Of a stretch of 64,000 nt of DNA, positions 46,301 through 55,467 are shown one piece after another. Position numbers and translations under genes: made by a program. Under the pieces are notes generated by a model. The model did not search any database and was not told the DNA's origin. It saw only the letters and a program-made list of their open reading frames with translations. The stretch's first letter is position 1, and the number at the start of each line of letters is the position of its first letter. Source of the DNA: Candidatus Poribacteria bacterium (lineage in GTDB: Bacteria > Poribacteria > WGA-4E > WGA-3G); contig JAPPES010000059.1 of NCBI GenBank assembly GCA_028824125.1, forward strand, positions 1 to 64,000, in the 5' to 3' direction.

Positions 46301-49300
46301 ACACTTGACCCGCTTCAGGGGATACAACTGCTACTGTCGGAACCGGCAATCTTATTGAGAAGATCGTAGTTGCTTCAGCAGTCTTACCATTCGCATCTGT
46401 CGCTACAGCAACGAGGGTGTATTCACCATCATCTAACGCATCCGTAGGCGTATACATAAATTCGCCATTGCTTACTTCTGCTACCACTGCAGCACCATTC
46501 AGCGTCAGACTGAGTTCCACTGGCATCGCAACGCCTGAGAACTCACCTGTGACAGCAGGTCTGCTAATATCATACATCTGACCCGCAGCCGGCACATGAA
46601 TCATAACTGTCGGACCCGGTATATCTACTGTGAACACCGATGAAGTCTCTGCCATTCTGCCATTCGCATCAGTCACTTTGACAGCTATCATATGATCACC
46701 ATCACTCAGCGCATCTGCTGGTGTATAAGTGAATTGATTGTTGTCGTTGACTTCTGCTTCAACAGCCTCACCATCAATAGAGAGTGAAACCTCTATTGGT
46801 GCAGCTCCTGAGAACTCACCTGTGATAACAGGTTTACCATGATCATACACTTGACCTGCTTCAGGCGATATAACTGCTACGGTCGGAACCGGTAATCTTA
46901 TTGAGAAGATCGTAGTCGCTTCAGCAGTCTTACCATTCGCATCAGTCGCTACAGCAACAAGTATGTATTCACCATCGTCTAAAGATGGATCGGGAGTATA
47001 GGTGAATTTATTATCTTCAACCATTGCTTCGACGGTTTCACCGTCAAGGGCGAGGGTGAATTCAATATCAGTTTCACCTCCGAATTCACCTCTGACAACA
47101 GGCATACCGTGATCATATTCTTGACCCGCAGCAGGTGAAAGAATCGCTACTGTCGGACCCGGTATATCCACGGTGAAGTCAGTAGATGTTTCGGCAGTTC
47201 TGCCGTTAGCATCCGTAACTTTTACAGTAACCGTATGTGCACCATCACTTAATGCGCCTGCTGGCGTGTAAGTGAACTGGTTGTTATCGTTCACGGCTGC
47301 CTCAACTGCTACACCGTCAATAGAGAGTTCAACCGCTATAGGCGCAGCACCAGAGAAACTACCAGCAACAATCGGTTTGCCGTCGTCATATACTTGAGCC
47401 GCATGAGGTGATTCAATTGTAGCTGTTGGAACCGGTAATCTTACCGAGAAGATAGCAGTTGCTTCAGCAGTCTTACCATTATCATCAGTGACTACAGCAA
47501 CAAGCGTGTATTCGCCATCTTCTAACGCTCCATCAGCATTTGCATCTTTTGCAGGAAGCGTATACATAAATTCGTTACCGCTTTCTGCTGCCTCAACAGG
47601 TTCACCGTTAAGCATGAGGCTTAGCTTTACTGGCATAGCAGCAGCATCACCTGAATACTCACCTTGAATAGTCGGGTTGCTGATATCATACATTTGCCCT
47701 GCATCAGGCACATGAATCATAACTGCCGGACCCGGTATATTTACCGTGAAGTCAGTAGATGTCTCAGCAGTTCTACCGTTAGCGTCTGTGACAACAACAG
47801 TAACCATGTGTGAACCATCATCCAGCGCATCTGCCGGTGTGTAGGTGAACTGGTTATTGTCGTTCACAACTGCCTCAACTGCTACACCATCAACAGAGAG
47901 TACAACCGTTATAGGTTCTGCGCCTGTGAAATCACCAGCGATAATCGGCTTACCGTTGTCATATACTTGAGCCGCATGCGGTGATTCAATTGTAGCTGTT
48001 GGAACCGGCAATCTTATTGAGAAGATAGCAGTCGCTTCAGCAGTCTTACCATTCGCATCTGTCGCTACAGCAACGAGGGTATATTCACCATCGTCTAACG
48101 CATCAGTAGGCGTATACATAAATTCGTTGTCGCTTACTTCTGCTACAACTGCAGCACCATTCAGCGTCAGACTGAGTTCCACTGGCATCGCAACGCCTGA
48201 GAACTCACCTGTGACAGCAGGTCTGCTAATATCATACATCTGACCCGCAGCCGGCACATGAATCATAACTGTCGGACCCGGTATATCCACGGTGAAGTCA
48301 GTAGATGTTTCAGCGGTTCTGCCGTTAGCATCTGTGACTACAGCAACAACCGTATGTGCACCATCACTCAGTTCTTCTGTGGGTGTGTAGGTGAATTGGT
48401 TATTGTCGTTCGCAACTGCCTCAACTGCTACACCATCTATAGAAAGTGCAACCGCTATAGGTTCTGCGCCTGTGAAATCACCAGCGATAATCGGTTTACC
48501 ATTGTCGTATACTTGACCCGCATGAGGTGAGTGAATAGCGACTGTCGGAACCGGTAATTCTACTGTAAAGGTTAGAGATGTTTGAGCAGTTAAACCACTA
48601 CCATCCGTAACTTCAACAGCGACCGTGTATTCGCCATCGTCTAACGCTCCATCAGCATCTGCATCTTTTTCAGGAAGCGTATATGTAAACTCATTATCGC
48701 TTTTTTCTGGTTCAACAGATTCACCGTTAATGGTAAACTTCGTAATATTAACTTCCCCACCACCAGTAAAGAAACCGGTAATTTCTTCCGTACTGTGGTC
48801 GAGAGTTTGCCCAGAAGCAGGTGCAGTAATTACGACTATTGGATTGATTCCTTCAATGGCAAACGTTACTGTCTGTTCACCTACGTTACCAAGTCTATCT
48901 GCAACTTGGACTGTAAACTGATAGGCACCAGCAGCGAGTTTGTCTGTGCGGGTATAGACAACAGAGTCTAAGTCCTGCTCAACCATACTCTGATCAACAT
49001 CAATAGGAACTGCATCCTGAACGACTTCTTCCGGACGGAGCCGTGCTAATGAAACAACAGCTGTGTCTGCTGCACTTACACCACTACCGTCACTTACACC
49101 ACTGCCCAAATCACCATCACCGAAACCGGCAAGAAGCGTTGGCAAGTCATTGACTGTATGCCCTTCTATGGGTGTTTCAACGGCGATCATCGGACCAGTG
49201 TTGTCCAAGTTAATCGTTGCTAATGAGAAGGTTACCGAACCGTTCCGTTTCGTTACGCGACCTTCCGGTGTATACCATCCATCCACTAATGTTGAAAGTT

Positions 49301-52300
49301 TGTCTGCCATCAGTGAGAAAGCGTTCTCAGCACCGCTGCCAGCAGTAAATGTTACTTCATGTCCATCAACGAGAATACCTGTTAGGTCTTCAACGGCTAA
49401 TGAACCGTTATTAACATTGAAACTTACAGCGATTGATTCTTTGAGAGGGAACCTTCCTTGAAGTTCTCCAATAGTTTCTTGGAGTACATGTCTGTCTGGC
49501 GATTCACCATCAACTGCGGTTACAGTAAGATCACTAATGTCACTTACTCGGAAGTTTAGGACATGGACTGTGACCACTGGCGAAGGCATATCATTTTCAC
49601 CTTGAACTTGCCAATTACCAAACTCGTCAGCAACAAGCGCATGATACATGTATGTACCATTTGCAAGTAAACCGACATCATCCGTGATTTGTCCTTCCGT
49701 GACATCAGCGGATGGAAGTTCGGTTACCGTTCCATCAGGAGCTGTTCGAACCAGCCTGATCATCCCACCGACATAAGTTTTCGGATCAGCAGTCGGTTCA
49801 ATTGAAAATATAGCGACTGGTGAGTCAACTGTATCATCAACAATACCACCGACAGTGTAGCTGCCATCTTCATTCGCAGCGATAGAGCCAGCGACATCGG
49901 CAACATCTGTAATATTGGTCGGACCGAGTGGCGGCACATCATCATCGTTGTCTAATGAGAAGAATGCTTCTACACCACCCCGTTCCAGATATTCATCACG
50001 TTTTGGATATTCGACTTGAACTGGATTTTTCGGTGTGAGTGAATATGCACGCACCACATACCGGTTTTCATCTTTAGATACGTCGCGTTCAGAATCACCA
50101 TCTCCCCGGTTGATTGTATCATCCAGTTTGATAGTCCCTTCTGGGGCGTCAGTATCTTCCAGTGCCAACTTACGTGTATCCACCTCATAAGACCATTTCA
50201 TAAGGCTCGCGGGACTTTCCCCTTCTGCCTCAGAAATGCCAACAAGTACACCGATAACACCAGTATTAATAATTCCTGCATTGGCAGCGTCAGTAAGGAT
50301 ATCTGACAAATCTGTAACTGGCACTTCGGATACACTCACAATTTCAGATGGCATCGCAGTACCAGTAATACGTTCCCACGTAGGATCAATCCACTCACCG
50401 CTTGCTGTCGATTTTCGTCTAACCTCAACACGAATACCTTCGGTTGGGGCTGAAGTAATACCATAAGTATAGACATCAAAAGTGAGTATGCCTTGCGGTG
50501 CGCCACTATCAGGGTTTACCATTCCATCCGAATTCACAACGCTGATTGCTATCACACCCGGATCGGGGCGGTAAGTGTTCTGAACATTGACTGTGATTTT
50601 GTTATCAACAGTGTCAATGATTTCACCACTTTCGGCACGATCATGGGTTTGATCATTCATAGCCGCATCATAGGCGATAGCGTGGGCTTGGAACGTAAAG
50701 ACTTCACCTTTTGGATTATAGATAAATTCGTCTGGATTTTCAATATAGACGTCTTCAATATATCTATCATTGTGGACTAATTCGTCTTCATCCATAAGTG
50801 TGCCGACATCTACGGTTACAGTAATTGGACCGCTACCTTCTAAAACATAGGCACCAGTATCTTCCGCAGGTAGAATGAGTTCTCCGTTGGCATCTTTGAC
50901 AGTAGCACCTTTAGGTAGACTCGTCATCAATTTGACCCCAGCATAAGTCATGGGATCAGCAGTCGGTGAAATGGTGAAAGTAACCACAGGAGATTTGACA
51001 TCATTGGCATATTTATCAACGAGTCCGCCAACTGTGTAAGTTCCGTCACCATGGTCTATAAAGACACCAGTATCCTCATACGCGTCAGTCATTGTTGCGA
51101 CAATGTTCGTTGGACCGAGCGGACCAACGTCGTCAACATTGTCTAACGAGAACTTCTCGGTAAACATGTCACCTTCAGCAACTCCATCTACATCATCGCC
51201 GTCACTGGTAACTGGATATGCGCGCACCATATAGCGGTTGCCATCCAGATCCACATAAGTCATACCTGCTTTATTAGATGCAGCATGTGCAGCATCAAGA
51301 TTCTCTTTAGTGATGCTGTCCGCTAAACCCGAAGCAACGGTATCTATAGCAAGAGACCATTGGATGTAGCTGCTGGTTTCATCAATATGGAGCATATCGG
51401 CATCATAGACTGCTGCTAAAGTGTTACCTTTAAACATTTTAAGGGCTGTTTCAGCTCCATCAATGCCATGTTCAGGATCAGTCATTACTTCAACAGCACC
51501 AACATCTATCCAAGTTTCACCATCCATGCTGACATCAACACGAATGGAGTTAGTTGCTGGAAATGTCCGACGTGCAGCATATCCGGTAAGCGTAATATCA
51601 CCTCTCGGTGCGCCACTATCAGGATTCGTATCACCAGTGATAACATCAACGACTAAGACCTTCGGATCAACCGGATGAACATCTGCATCAAGATTGATGA
51701 TAAATTTATCTGATCTGTCAGTTGATATGTCGGTGAGTTGGAGACCATTAGTTGTTACAGTACGAACCGCGACGGTGTCGCCTGCTGCCACTAAAGCATC
51801 AAAATCAGTGACGCTCCAAGGAACTTCAAACGTAGTTCCAGCGGCATGTTCCCCTTCCGCTAAATCAACTTTACCGATGTCCTGCCAGTTACCATCCGCG
51901 TCTTCATATTCAACCATGATAGTACCAGGATGCACTGTGCGTTCTTTGACTGTAACGGTTAGCGTTACATCCGTAGCATTCCTGAAGATAGTACCGCTTT
52001 CATACGGTTCGTCAGCATCACCATCACCATTGAGGTCACCAAGACTTGCGGCGGTGACACTTGTTCTATCCCATTCAGGTAAAACAACTCTAAGGGGTGT
52101 CGGTGCGACATAAGAACCGACATTAAAGAGCGTATCAATCCCCATTGCACGTATGCCAAAATTACCCGTTAAGAGATCTAAGTTCTCACCTTGAACAGGC
52201 ATCATCATGACTCGCGACGTATCATAGGTCAGCGGTATCAAATTAAGGTCTTGAACCGCAGCACCTATTAAATTCGCTAACAACGCGCTTTGTTCCTCAG

Positions 52301-54845
52301 TAAGTTTTATTCCGAAGGGTTTCAAAAACGGATTTGCGAACTGCTGAACCAACTGGGCATTTAACAGTGGTAACACATCGTCCAATTCTAACGTGGCAGC
52401 TGCCTGTAGAGTCGGATCGGACTGTCCTTCTAATTGTCCTCTGACAATCTTCCAGATATCCGATGCTACCATAGAATTCTTAACTGTCAAAGGTAGCCAA
52501 GTATCTGCTGGATCCGGCTTACCATTCGCGTCCAATGCAATTATTTGATAAATAAGATATCCCTTACCCTCGCCTACGTCAGAACTTGAACTTGTAATGT
52601 TCAAATAAGCAGCACCTGTGTTAGGTGCCGTGGCAACATAGATATCCTCTTTGTTCCGATAACCGGTAACGTTTTCTCCGAAGTTAGCTACACCGTCTCC
52701 AAACACAATGTCTGCTGCAGGAGCAGTGGTGTCCACCTCAAAGTCAACCATAATCTGATCCACAAGCTCGTCATTTGCATTATATACACCGGCTTGTAAG
52801 TTAGAAGCACCATCGGCAATTGAATCAATATTAGCAAACCAAAATGAATCAGTTTCTATATCAACCTCTGGTACACTGAACACAGAAGCTAACAATGGAT
52901 CGAAATTTCCACCGCGATATACGCCGTTTTCATCAGGTTTGCCTTCAAAGGGACTGGTCAACCTGAAGACATTACGGAAGAACATATTCTGCAGCTTAGT
53001 GATTTCTTTCCGTGGAATTGCATTCGCAATCGCTGTGCCTTCTACTGGTTGGCCAGCATAAGCAGCCTCAATAAGCGGTCTAACTTCAGGTGAAGCCAGA
53101 AGTGCGGCCATAGCGGCCTGTAAATCAGGCGTGAATAATGCGTCAATGATACCACGCTGTGCTAATTGAAGATTGCGCGGATCGGGCATTGACCAATTTT
53201 CAATTATATATTCCTTTACAGCTGGTGCCGTAGACGTTCCAGCAGCAGCGATTTGGAGAAGCACTTCAGGATTTATCACCTCTAGCTTCACTGGATGGGT
53301 AAGTGTTACCTCAAAATAATAAAAGGTATTACCTTTTGCTAAAATTCCGATTTCATCACTTTCCCAAACACCATTGCCTTTTGGATTCATAGTAACGGCA
53401 ATATAATCTCCGTTCAATCCAGTTTGCGAATACCGGAGTACAACGCTTGAAAAGATTTGGGTGTCTGAACCTGGCCATGCGGGTAGGTTCGTCGCTGCAA
53501 GCGATTCGTCCAGTCGGAAGGTATAAGGAATAGTGTCCTGTTGAAATTCAACTGGCGTAATCCTCTCCGCTTCTACTGTCCGGCCATTGAGATTAAATTT
53601 AACATTTCCACCTTCAAGCGCATCAGGAACGCGTACATAAAGGTTCAGGTTATCACTTGTCAAGTATTTCTTAACGTCAAAATCGCCGGTGAAAACATCA
53701 GCAAAGTCTGAGATAACAAGACTGGGCGTAATAGCATTCCCAAAGTTCTCAAAATCTAACTGCGACTTCTTTCCCTCAGCAAAAACAGAAACAGGTTGTT
53801 CAGAAGCTAAAATCTGTCTAATCGCCTTTTTGGGGAGAATCCCCTGCGGGATTTGCGCTAAAATAAAATCAACTACCGGTTCCACTAACGGGTCTGCGCT
53901 TGATGCTGGTAATCCAGTTGCTTTAACGATTTCTCGAATAAAAGCTCTTCCAGAAACCCTGTTAAGCGAAAGACCACCGAGCCGTGACTGACCATTTAGG
54001 TTTGAAGGGGTAAGATCAGGCGGTGGGACCGGATCGGGCGGATCCGGTGGCCCCGGATCAACTGGCGGTAGCTCCGCTGTAGCAAATGTAACCGCAATAG
54101 TTGCGGGGGATGAATTCGCCGTACCGTCGTTGGCTACCAACGTTAATGTGACAGTTGCACCAGCAATGGTAGGCATTGCCGCGGTGGGAGCAGTCTGCGT
54201 AATCCGTACAACGCCGGTCAGCGTTCCGCTTGGGATACTGTAGTAACTCGCTGCTTCAGCTGGTACCACCGAAATAGAACCCGTCACGGTAACCGCGTCT
54301 CCATTAACATCTGCAGTAGTAAAAGCAACATTAAATGAACCACTTTGATCGGTTGTCGGGCTCAAGGTTGTAATAGATATCGTCGGCGGTGCTGGATCCG
54401 GTGGAGTCGGATCAATTGGTGCTGCCGCAAGCAGTCCCTGGAGTGCTTTAACTGCTTCTGTATTCTGCAGCAAAGTCCGAACATTTGAATCCATCAAAAG
54501 AGCTCGGATATCCTGGTCATTTGTGAGTAAACCTATTTGTTCGTCTGTCACAGCCGGTGCAACCGTTCTGATGAGAGCAGGACTACCAAGGACCAAATCC
54601 AACGCAGGACCAAGTCCACCGAGTGCGACAATGGTAGGATTCTTTAAAGTTTCAGGATCGCTCAGTGCTGTGAGGACTTGATCGACCAAATCCTTAAGAT
54701 CCTCACGCAAAAGCGTCTCACTGTACTTGTCATACACCTGTTGGACTAAAGACGTATCATCTTGCCCGAACACAGTGTCTGGAATTGAACTGTGAAATAA
54801 ACACAATGTAAAAATCAAAAAACAAACAAGTGTTCGTTTTTTCAT
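43377..54845 (-). CDS. giant exported Ig-repeat protein with C-terminal sorting-type domain
   Basis: A 3822-residue protein. The signal peptide is MKKRTLVCFLIFTLCLFHSS and a few residues more, and GAGGAGG precedes the ATG at 54845. Order: helical N-terminal region; a Pro/Asp-rich linker (about 280-330) after an Ig/cadherin-like domain; a long mixed region with several beta-sandwich-like modules (PNSGAPRGDITL, DSGAPQGILTF repeats at about 1100-1750); then about fifteen tandem Ig-like repeats of about 91 residues (PTVAIxSPxAGQxYD...); two further Ig-like modules; and a C-terminal domain (last about 95 residues, FNFPNPFKDNTRISFGL...YDVTGRPVRTL...GWDGKTSGGEDLARGIYYC) of the FlgD/type IX sorting type. 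Probably a secreted or surface adhesin. Promoter at 55309-55337. Confidence 0.9.
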   Translation of the reverse strand: MKKRTLVCFLIFTLCLFHSSIPDTVFGQDDTSLVQQVYDKYSETLLREDLKDLVDQVLTALSDPETLKNPTIVALGGLGPALDLVLGSPALIRTVAPAVTDEQIGLLTNDQDIRALLMDSNVRTLLQNTEAVKALQGLLAAAPIDPTPPDPAPPTISITTLSPTTDQSGSFNVAFTTADVNGDAVTVTGSISVVPAEAASYYSIPSGTLTGVVRITQTAPTAAMPTIAGATVTLTLVANDGTANSSPATIAVTFATAELPPVDPGPPDPPDPVPPPDLTPSNLNGQSRLGGLSLNRVSGRAFIREIVKATGLPASSADPLVEPVVDFILAQIPQGILPKKAIRQILASEQPVSVFAEGKKSQLDFENFGNAITPSLVISDFADVFTGDFDVKKYLTSDNLNLYVRVPDALEGGNVKFNLNGRTVEAERITPVEFQQDTIPYTFRLDESLAATNLPAWPGSDTQIFSSVVLRYSQTGLNGDYIAVTMNPKGNGVWESDEIGILAKGNTFYYFEVTLTHPVKLEVINPEVLLQIAAAGTSTAPAVKEYIIENWSMPDPRNLQLAQRGIIDALFTPDLQAAMAALLASPEVRPLIEAAYAGQPVEGTAIANAIPRKEITKLQNMFFRNVFRLTSPFEGKPDENGVYRGGNFDPLLASVFSVPEVDIETDSFWFANIDSIADGASNLQAGVYNANDELVDQIMVDFEVDTTAPAADIVFGDGVANFGENVTGYRNKEDIYVATAPNTGAAYLNITSSSSDVGEGKGYLIYQIIALDANGKPDPADTWLPLTVKNSMVASDIWKIVRGQLEGQSDPTLQAAATLELDDVLPLLNAQLVQQFANPFLKPFGIKLTEEQSALLANLIGAAVQDLNLIPLTYDTSRVMMMPVQGENLDLLTGNFGIRAMGIDTLFNVGSYVAPTPLRVVLPEWDRTSVTAASLGDLNGDGDADEPYESGTIFRNATDVTLTVTVKERTVHPGTIMVEYEDADGNWQDIGKVDLAEGEHAAGTTFEVPWSVTDFDALVAAGDTVAVRTVTTNGLQLTDISTDRSDKFIINLDADVHPVDPKVLVVDVITGDTNPDSGAPRGDITLTGYAARRTFPATNSIRVDVSMDGETWIDVGAVEVMTDPEHGIDGAETALKMFKGNTLAAVYDADMLHIDETSSYIQWSLAIDTVASGLADSITKENLDAAHAASNKAGMTYVDLDGNRYMVRAYPVTSDGDDVDGVAEGDMFTEKFSLDNVDDVGPLGPTNIVATMTDAYEDTGVFIDHGDGTYTVGGLVDKYANDVKSPVVTFTISPTADPMTYAGVKLMTSLPKGATVKDANGELILPAEDTGAYVLEGSGPITVTVDVGTLMDEDELVHNDRYIEDVYIENPDEFIYNPKGEVFTFQAHAIAYDAAMNDQTHDRAESGEIIDTVDNKITVNVQNTYRPDPGVIAISVVNSDGMVNPDSGAPQGILTFDVYTYGITSAPTEGIRVEVRRKSTASGEWIDPTWERITGTAMPSEIVSVSEVPVTDLSDILTDAANAGIINTGVIGVLVGISEAEGESPASLMKWSYEVDTRKLALEDTDAPEGTIKLDDTINRGDGDSERDVSKDENRYVVRAYSLTPKNPVQVEYPKRDEYLERGGVEAFFSLDNDDDVPPLGPTNITDVADVAGSIAANEDGSYTVGGIVDDTVDSPVAIFSIEPTADPKTYVGGMIRLVRTAPDGTVTELPSADVTEGQITDDVGLLANGTYMYHALVADEFGNWQVQGENDMPSPVVTVHVLNFRVSDISDLTVTAVDGESPDRHVLQETIGELQGRFPLKESIAVSFNVNNGSLAVEDLTGILVDGHEVTFTAGSGAENAFSLMADKLSTLVDGWYTPEGRVTKRNGSVTFSLATINLDNTGPMIAVETPIEGHTVNDLPTLLAGFGDGDLGSGVSDGSGVSAADTAVVSLARLRPEEVVQDAVPIDVDQSMVEQDLDSVVYTRTDKLAAGAYQFTVQVADRLGNVGEQTVTFAIEGINPIVVITAPASGQTLDHSTEEITGFFTGGGEVNITKFTINGESVEPEKSDNEFTYTLPEKDADADGALDDGEYTVAVEVTDGSGLTAQTSLTFTVELPVPTVAIHSPHAGQVYDNGKPIIAGDFTGAEPIAVALSIDGVAVEAVANDNNQFTYTPTEELSDGAHTVVAVVTDANGRTAETSTDFTVDIPGPTVMIHVPAAGQMYDISRPAVTGEFSGVAMPVELSLTLNGAAVVAEVSDNEFMYTPTDALDDGEYTLVAVATDANGKTAEATAIFSIRLPVPTATIESPHAAQVYDNGKPIIAGDFTGAEPITVVLSVDGVAVEAVVNDNNQFTYTPADALDDGSHMVTVVVTDANGRTAETSTDFTVNIPGPAVMIHVPDAGQMYDISNPTIQGEYSGDAAAMPVKLSLMLNGEPVEAAESGNEFMYTLPAKDANADGALEDGEYTLVAVVTDDNGKTAEATAIFSVRLPVPTATIESPHAAQVYDDGKPIVAGSFSGAAPIAVELSIDGVAVEAAVNDNNQFTYTPAGALSDGAHTVTVKVTDANGRTAETSTDFTVDIPGPTVAILSPAAGQEYDHGMPVVRGEFGGETDIEFTLALDGETVEAMVEDNKFTYTPDPSLDDGEYILVAVATDANGKTAEATTIFSIRLPVPTVAVISPEAGQVYDHGKPVITGEFSGAAPIEVSLSIDGEAVEAEVNDNNQFTYTPADALSDGDHMIAVKVTDANGRMAETSSVFTVDIPGPTVMIHVPAAGQMYDISRPAVTGEFSGVAMPVELSLTLNGAAVVAEVSNGEFMYTPTDALDDGEYTLVAVATDANGKTAEATTIFSIRLPVPTVAVVSPEAGQVYDHGKPVITGEFSGAAPIEVSLSIDGTAVEAEVNDNNQFTYTPADALSDGDHMIAVKVTDANGRMAETSSVFTVDIPGPSVAIHVPAAGQMYDISRPTVTGEFSGVAMPVELSLTLNGAAVVAEVSDGEFMYTPADALDDGEYTLVAVATDANGKTAEATTIFSIRLPVPTVAVVSPEAGQVYDHGKPVITGEFSGAAPIEVSLSIDGTAVEAEVNDNNQFTYTPADALSDGDHMIAVKVTDANGRMAETSSVFTVDIPGPSVAIHVPAAGQMYDISRPTVTGEFSGVAMPVELSLTLNGAAVVAEVSDGEFMYTPADALDDGEYTLVAVATDANGKTAEATTIFSIRLPVPTVAVVSPEAGQVYDHGKPVITGEFSGAAPIEVSLSIDGTAVEAEVNDNNQFTYTPADALGDGDHMIAVKVTDANGRMAETSSVFTVDIPGPSVAIHSPASGQTYDHGKPVIRVEFSGMTDVEVTTFTVNGEDVAVEAEDNQFAYTPADALGTGEYVVFVEVTDANEKTAQATVVFNVKLDSTPPVISEVSPAGVVKLNKADILAENMAITISAVVLEEQSSISNMQYVINNGIPRSYPVQRATNKFEIIESFTPGTHTIKLIAASEGGTREFEWQFTLEVDEAAPVISSITPAGTIHAGLPIISASATDESGVENIAIVVMDSNGEEVKGETKNDDEDRTNTGITRLDFHPEAPLSEGTYAIEVRATDAFGNSSTAKGGFTIDFDTAAPIITSSSPHNGARLMYKHDEMARPLLSITFGDGETGVNPDSIRLVIESPKAGGGSQAQPINLTDEQMSATQVLYTPAAPAFPNGFAVPGQYTVTLEVSDNAHQEGNVSEENDGARKANMAVYQFSFFVEFADAPILMKPFNFPNPFKDNTRISFGLNRMSTVSIVIYDVTGRPVRTLRDNVIMNAGNYTGQNGIGWDGKTSGGEDLARGIYYCVIEVTDGFEPESATLKLALTR
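44712..48855 (-). repeat. tandem Ig-like repeat array inside the giant gene
   Basis: About fifteen consecutive units of about 91 residues, alternating two types (A: SPEAGQVYDHGKPVITGEFSG; B: VPAAGQMYDISRPTVTGEFSG), so the true period is one A+B pair of 182 residues or 546 bp. The copies at about 44990-46430 are almost identical in DNA (exact 546-bp spacing of the same words at 45325 and 45871). Older copies near 47000-48800 have diverged, and two of them have a longer loop with KDANADGALEDGEY. Each repeat shares VTDANGxTAE near its end. Confidence 0.9.
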
Positions 54846-54900
54846 TAACTTTTCCTCCTCGTTAAGTCCCGCGAAAACGAGACTAAATACTGAAGTTTTA

Positions 54901-54953
54901 GATGGGCAAGCGGGAAACACAACAAAATGACCGGAGGTAGGTGTCTGCCCATC
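54901..54953 (-). promoter_or_regulatory. stem-loop in the leader of the giant gene
   Basis: GATGGGCA and TGCCCATC (54946-54953 and 54901-54908) form a perfect 8-bp stem enclosing about 37 bases, 56 bases upstream of the start codon. It lies in a leader of about 460 bases. It does not match a riboswitch I know. A role in mRNA stability or translation is inferred only. Confidence 0.4.
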
Positions 54954-55308
54954 CAAATTAACAGCCTACTACCAAGTATTAAATTTTCTCCGTATACGTA
55001 GATTCACCTTAGGATAGTAATACTACCCGTATGAAGGTCAAAAAGCAAACAAAATTGGGCACCGAAGTTCTGGTATTTGACCACAGGGAATCTCCATGCA
55101 AGTATCACATAACAGATTTGAGTGATTACGTACACATACAATTTTATTGACTTAAAGTTTGATCATAATATAAGAACATCTATTATCTTAACAAAAGTGA
55201 CAAAATTAAGCAAGCACTTTAATCGGCACGCGGCGTTTAATGTTAGAAATTCGGTAAATTTCCCCGCCTATTTATATTCTATCGATTAAATTGCAATCGG
55301 TAATTAAT

Positions 55309-55337
55309 ATAATACTATACTTTTAAAAGTATGTCAA
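55309..55337 (-). promoter_or_regulatory. sigma70-type promoter of the giant gene with palindromic spacer
   Basis: Reading leftward, TTGACA (55332-55337), 17-base spacer, TATTAT (55309-55314). The spacer contains the perfect palindrome ATACTTTTAAAAGTAT (55317-55332), a possible operator. The transcript would have a leader of about 460 bases. The intergenic 54957-55467 otherwise holds only AT-rich DNA, the 15-base dispersed word at 55003-55017, and the divergent promoter. Confidence 0.7.
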
Positions 55338-55399
55338 ATCAATTTAGCAAATTTTCACCTAAAATATTTACATACTTGGACGAATTCCTTAAAATCTGA

Positions 55400-55428
55400 T
55401 TGACATAGTATCAAAAAACGAATAAATT
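55400..55428 (+). promoter_or_regulatory. promoter of the phytanoyl-CoA-dioxygenase-like gene
   Basis: TTGACA (55400-55405), a 17-base spacer and TAAATT (55423-55428) form a good forward promoter about 32 bases upstream of the start codon, with transcription starting near 55435. It is divergent from the promoter of the giant gene. Confidence 0.6.
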
Positions 55429-55467
55429 GTCAACAAAAAAAGATTTGTGTTGGAGGAAAATCAATTT

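Noticed and set aside
44221-50466. Several long plus-strand open frames inside the giant gene
   Set aside because: They mirror the tandem repeats of the minus-strand gene, have no ribosome-binding sites and recur with the same 546-bp period.
54901-54953. c-di-GMP or other known riboswitch in the giant gene leader
   Set aside because: The characteristic conserved bases of the riboswitch classes I know are missing; only a simple stem is visible.
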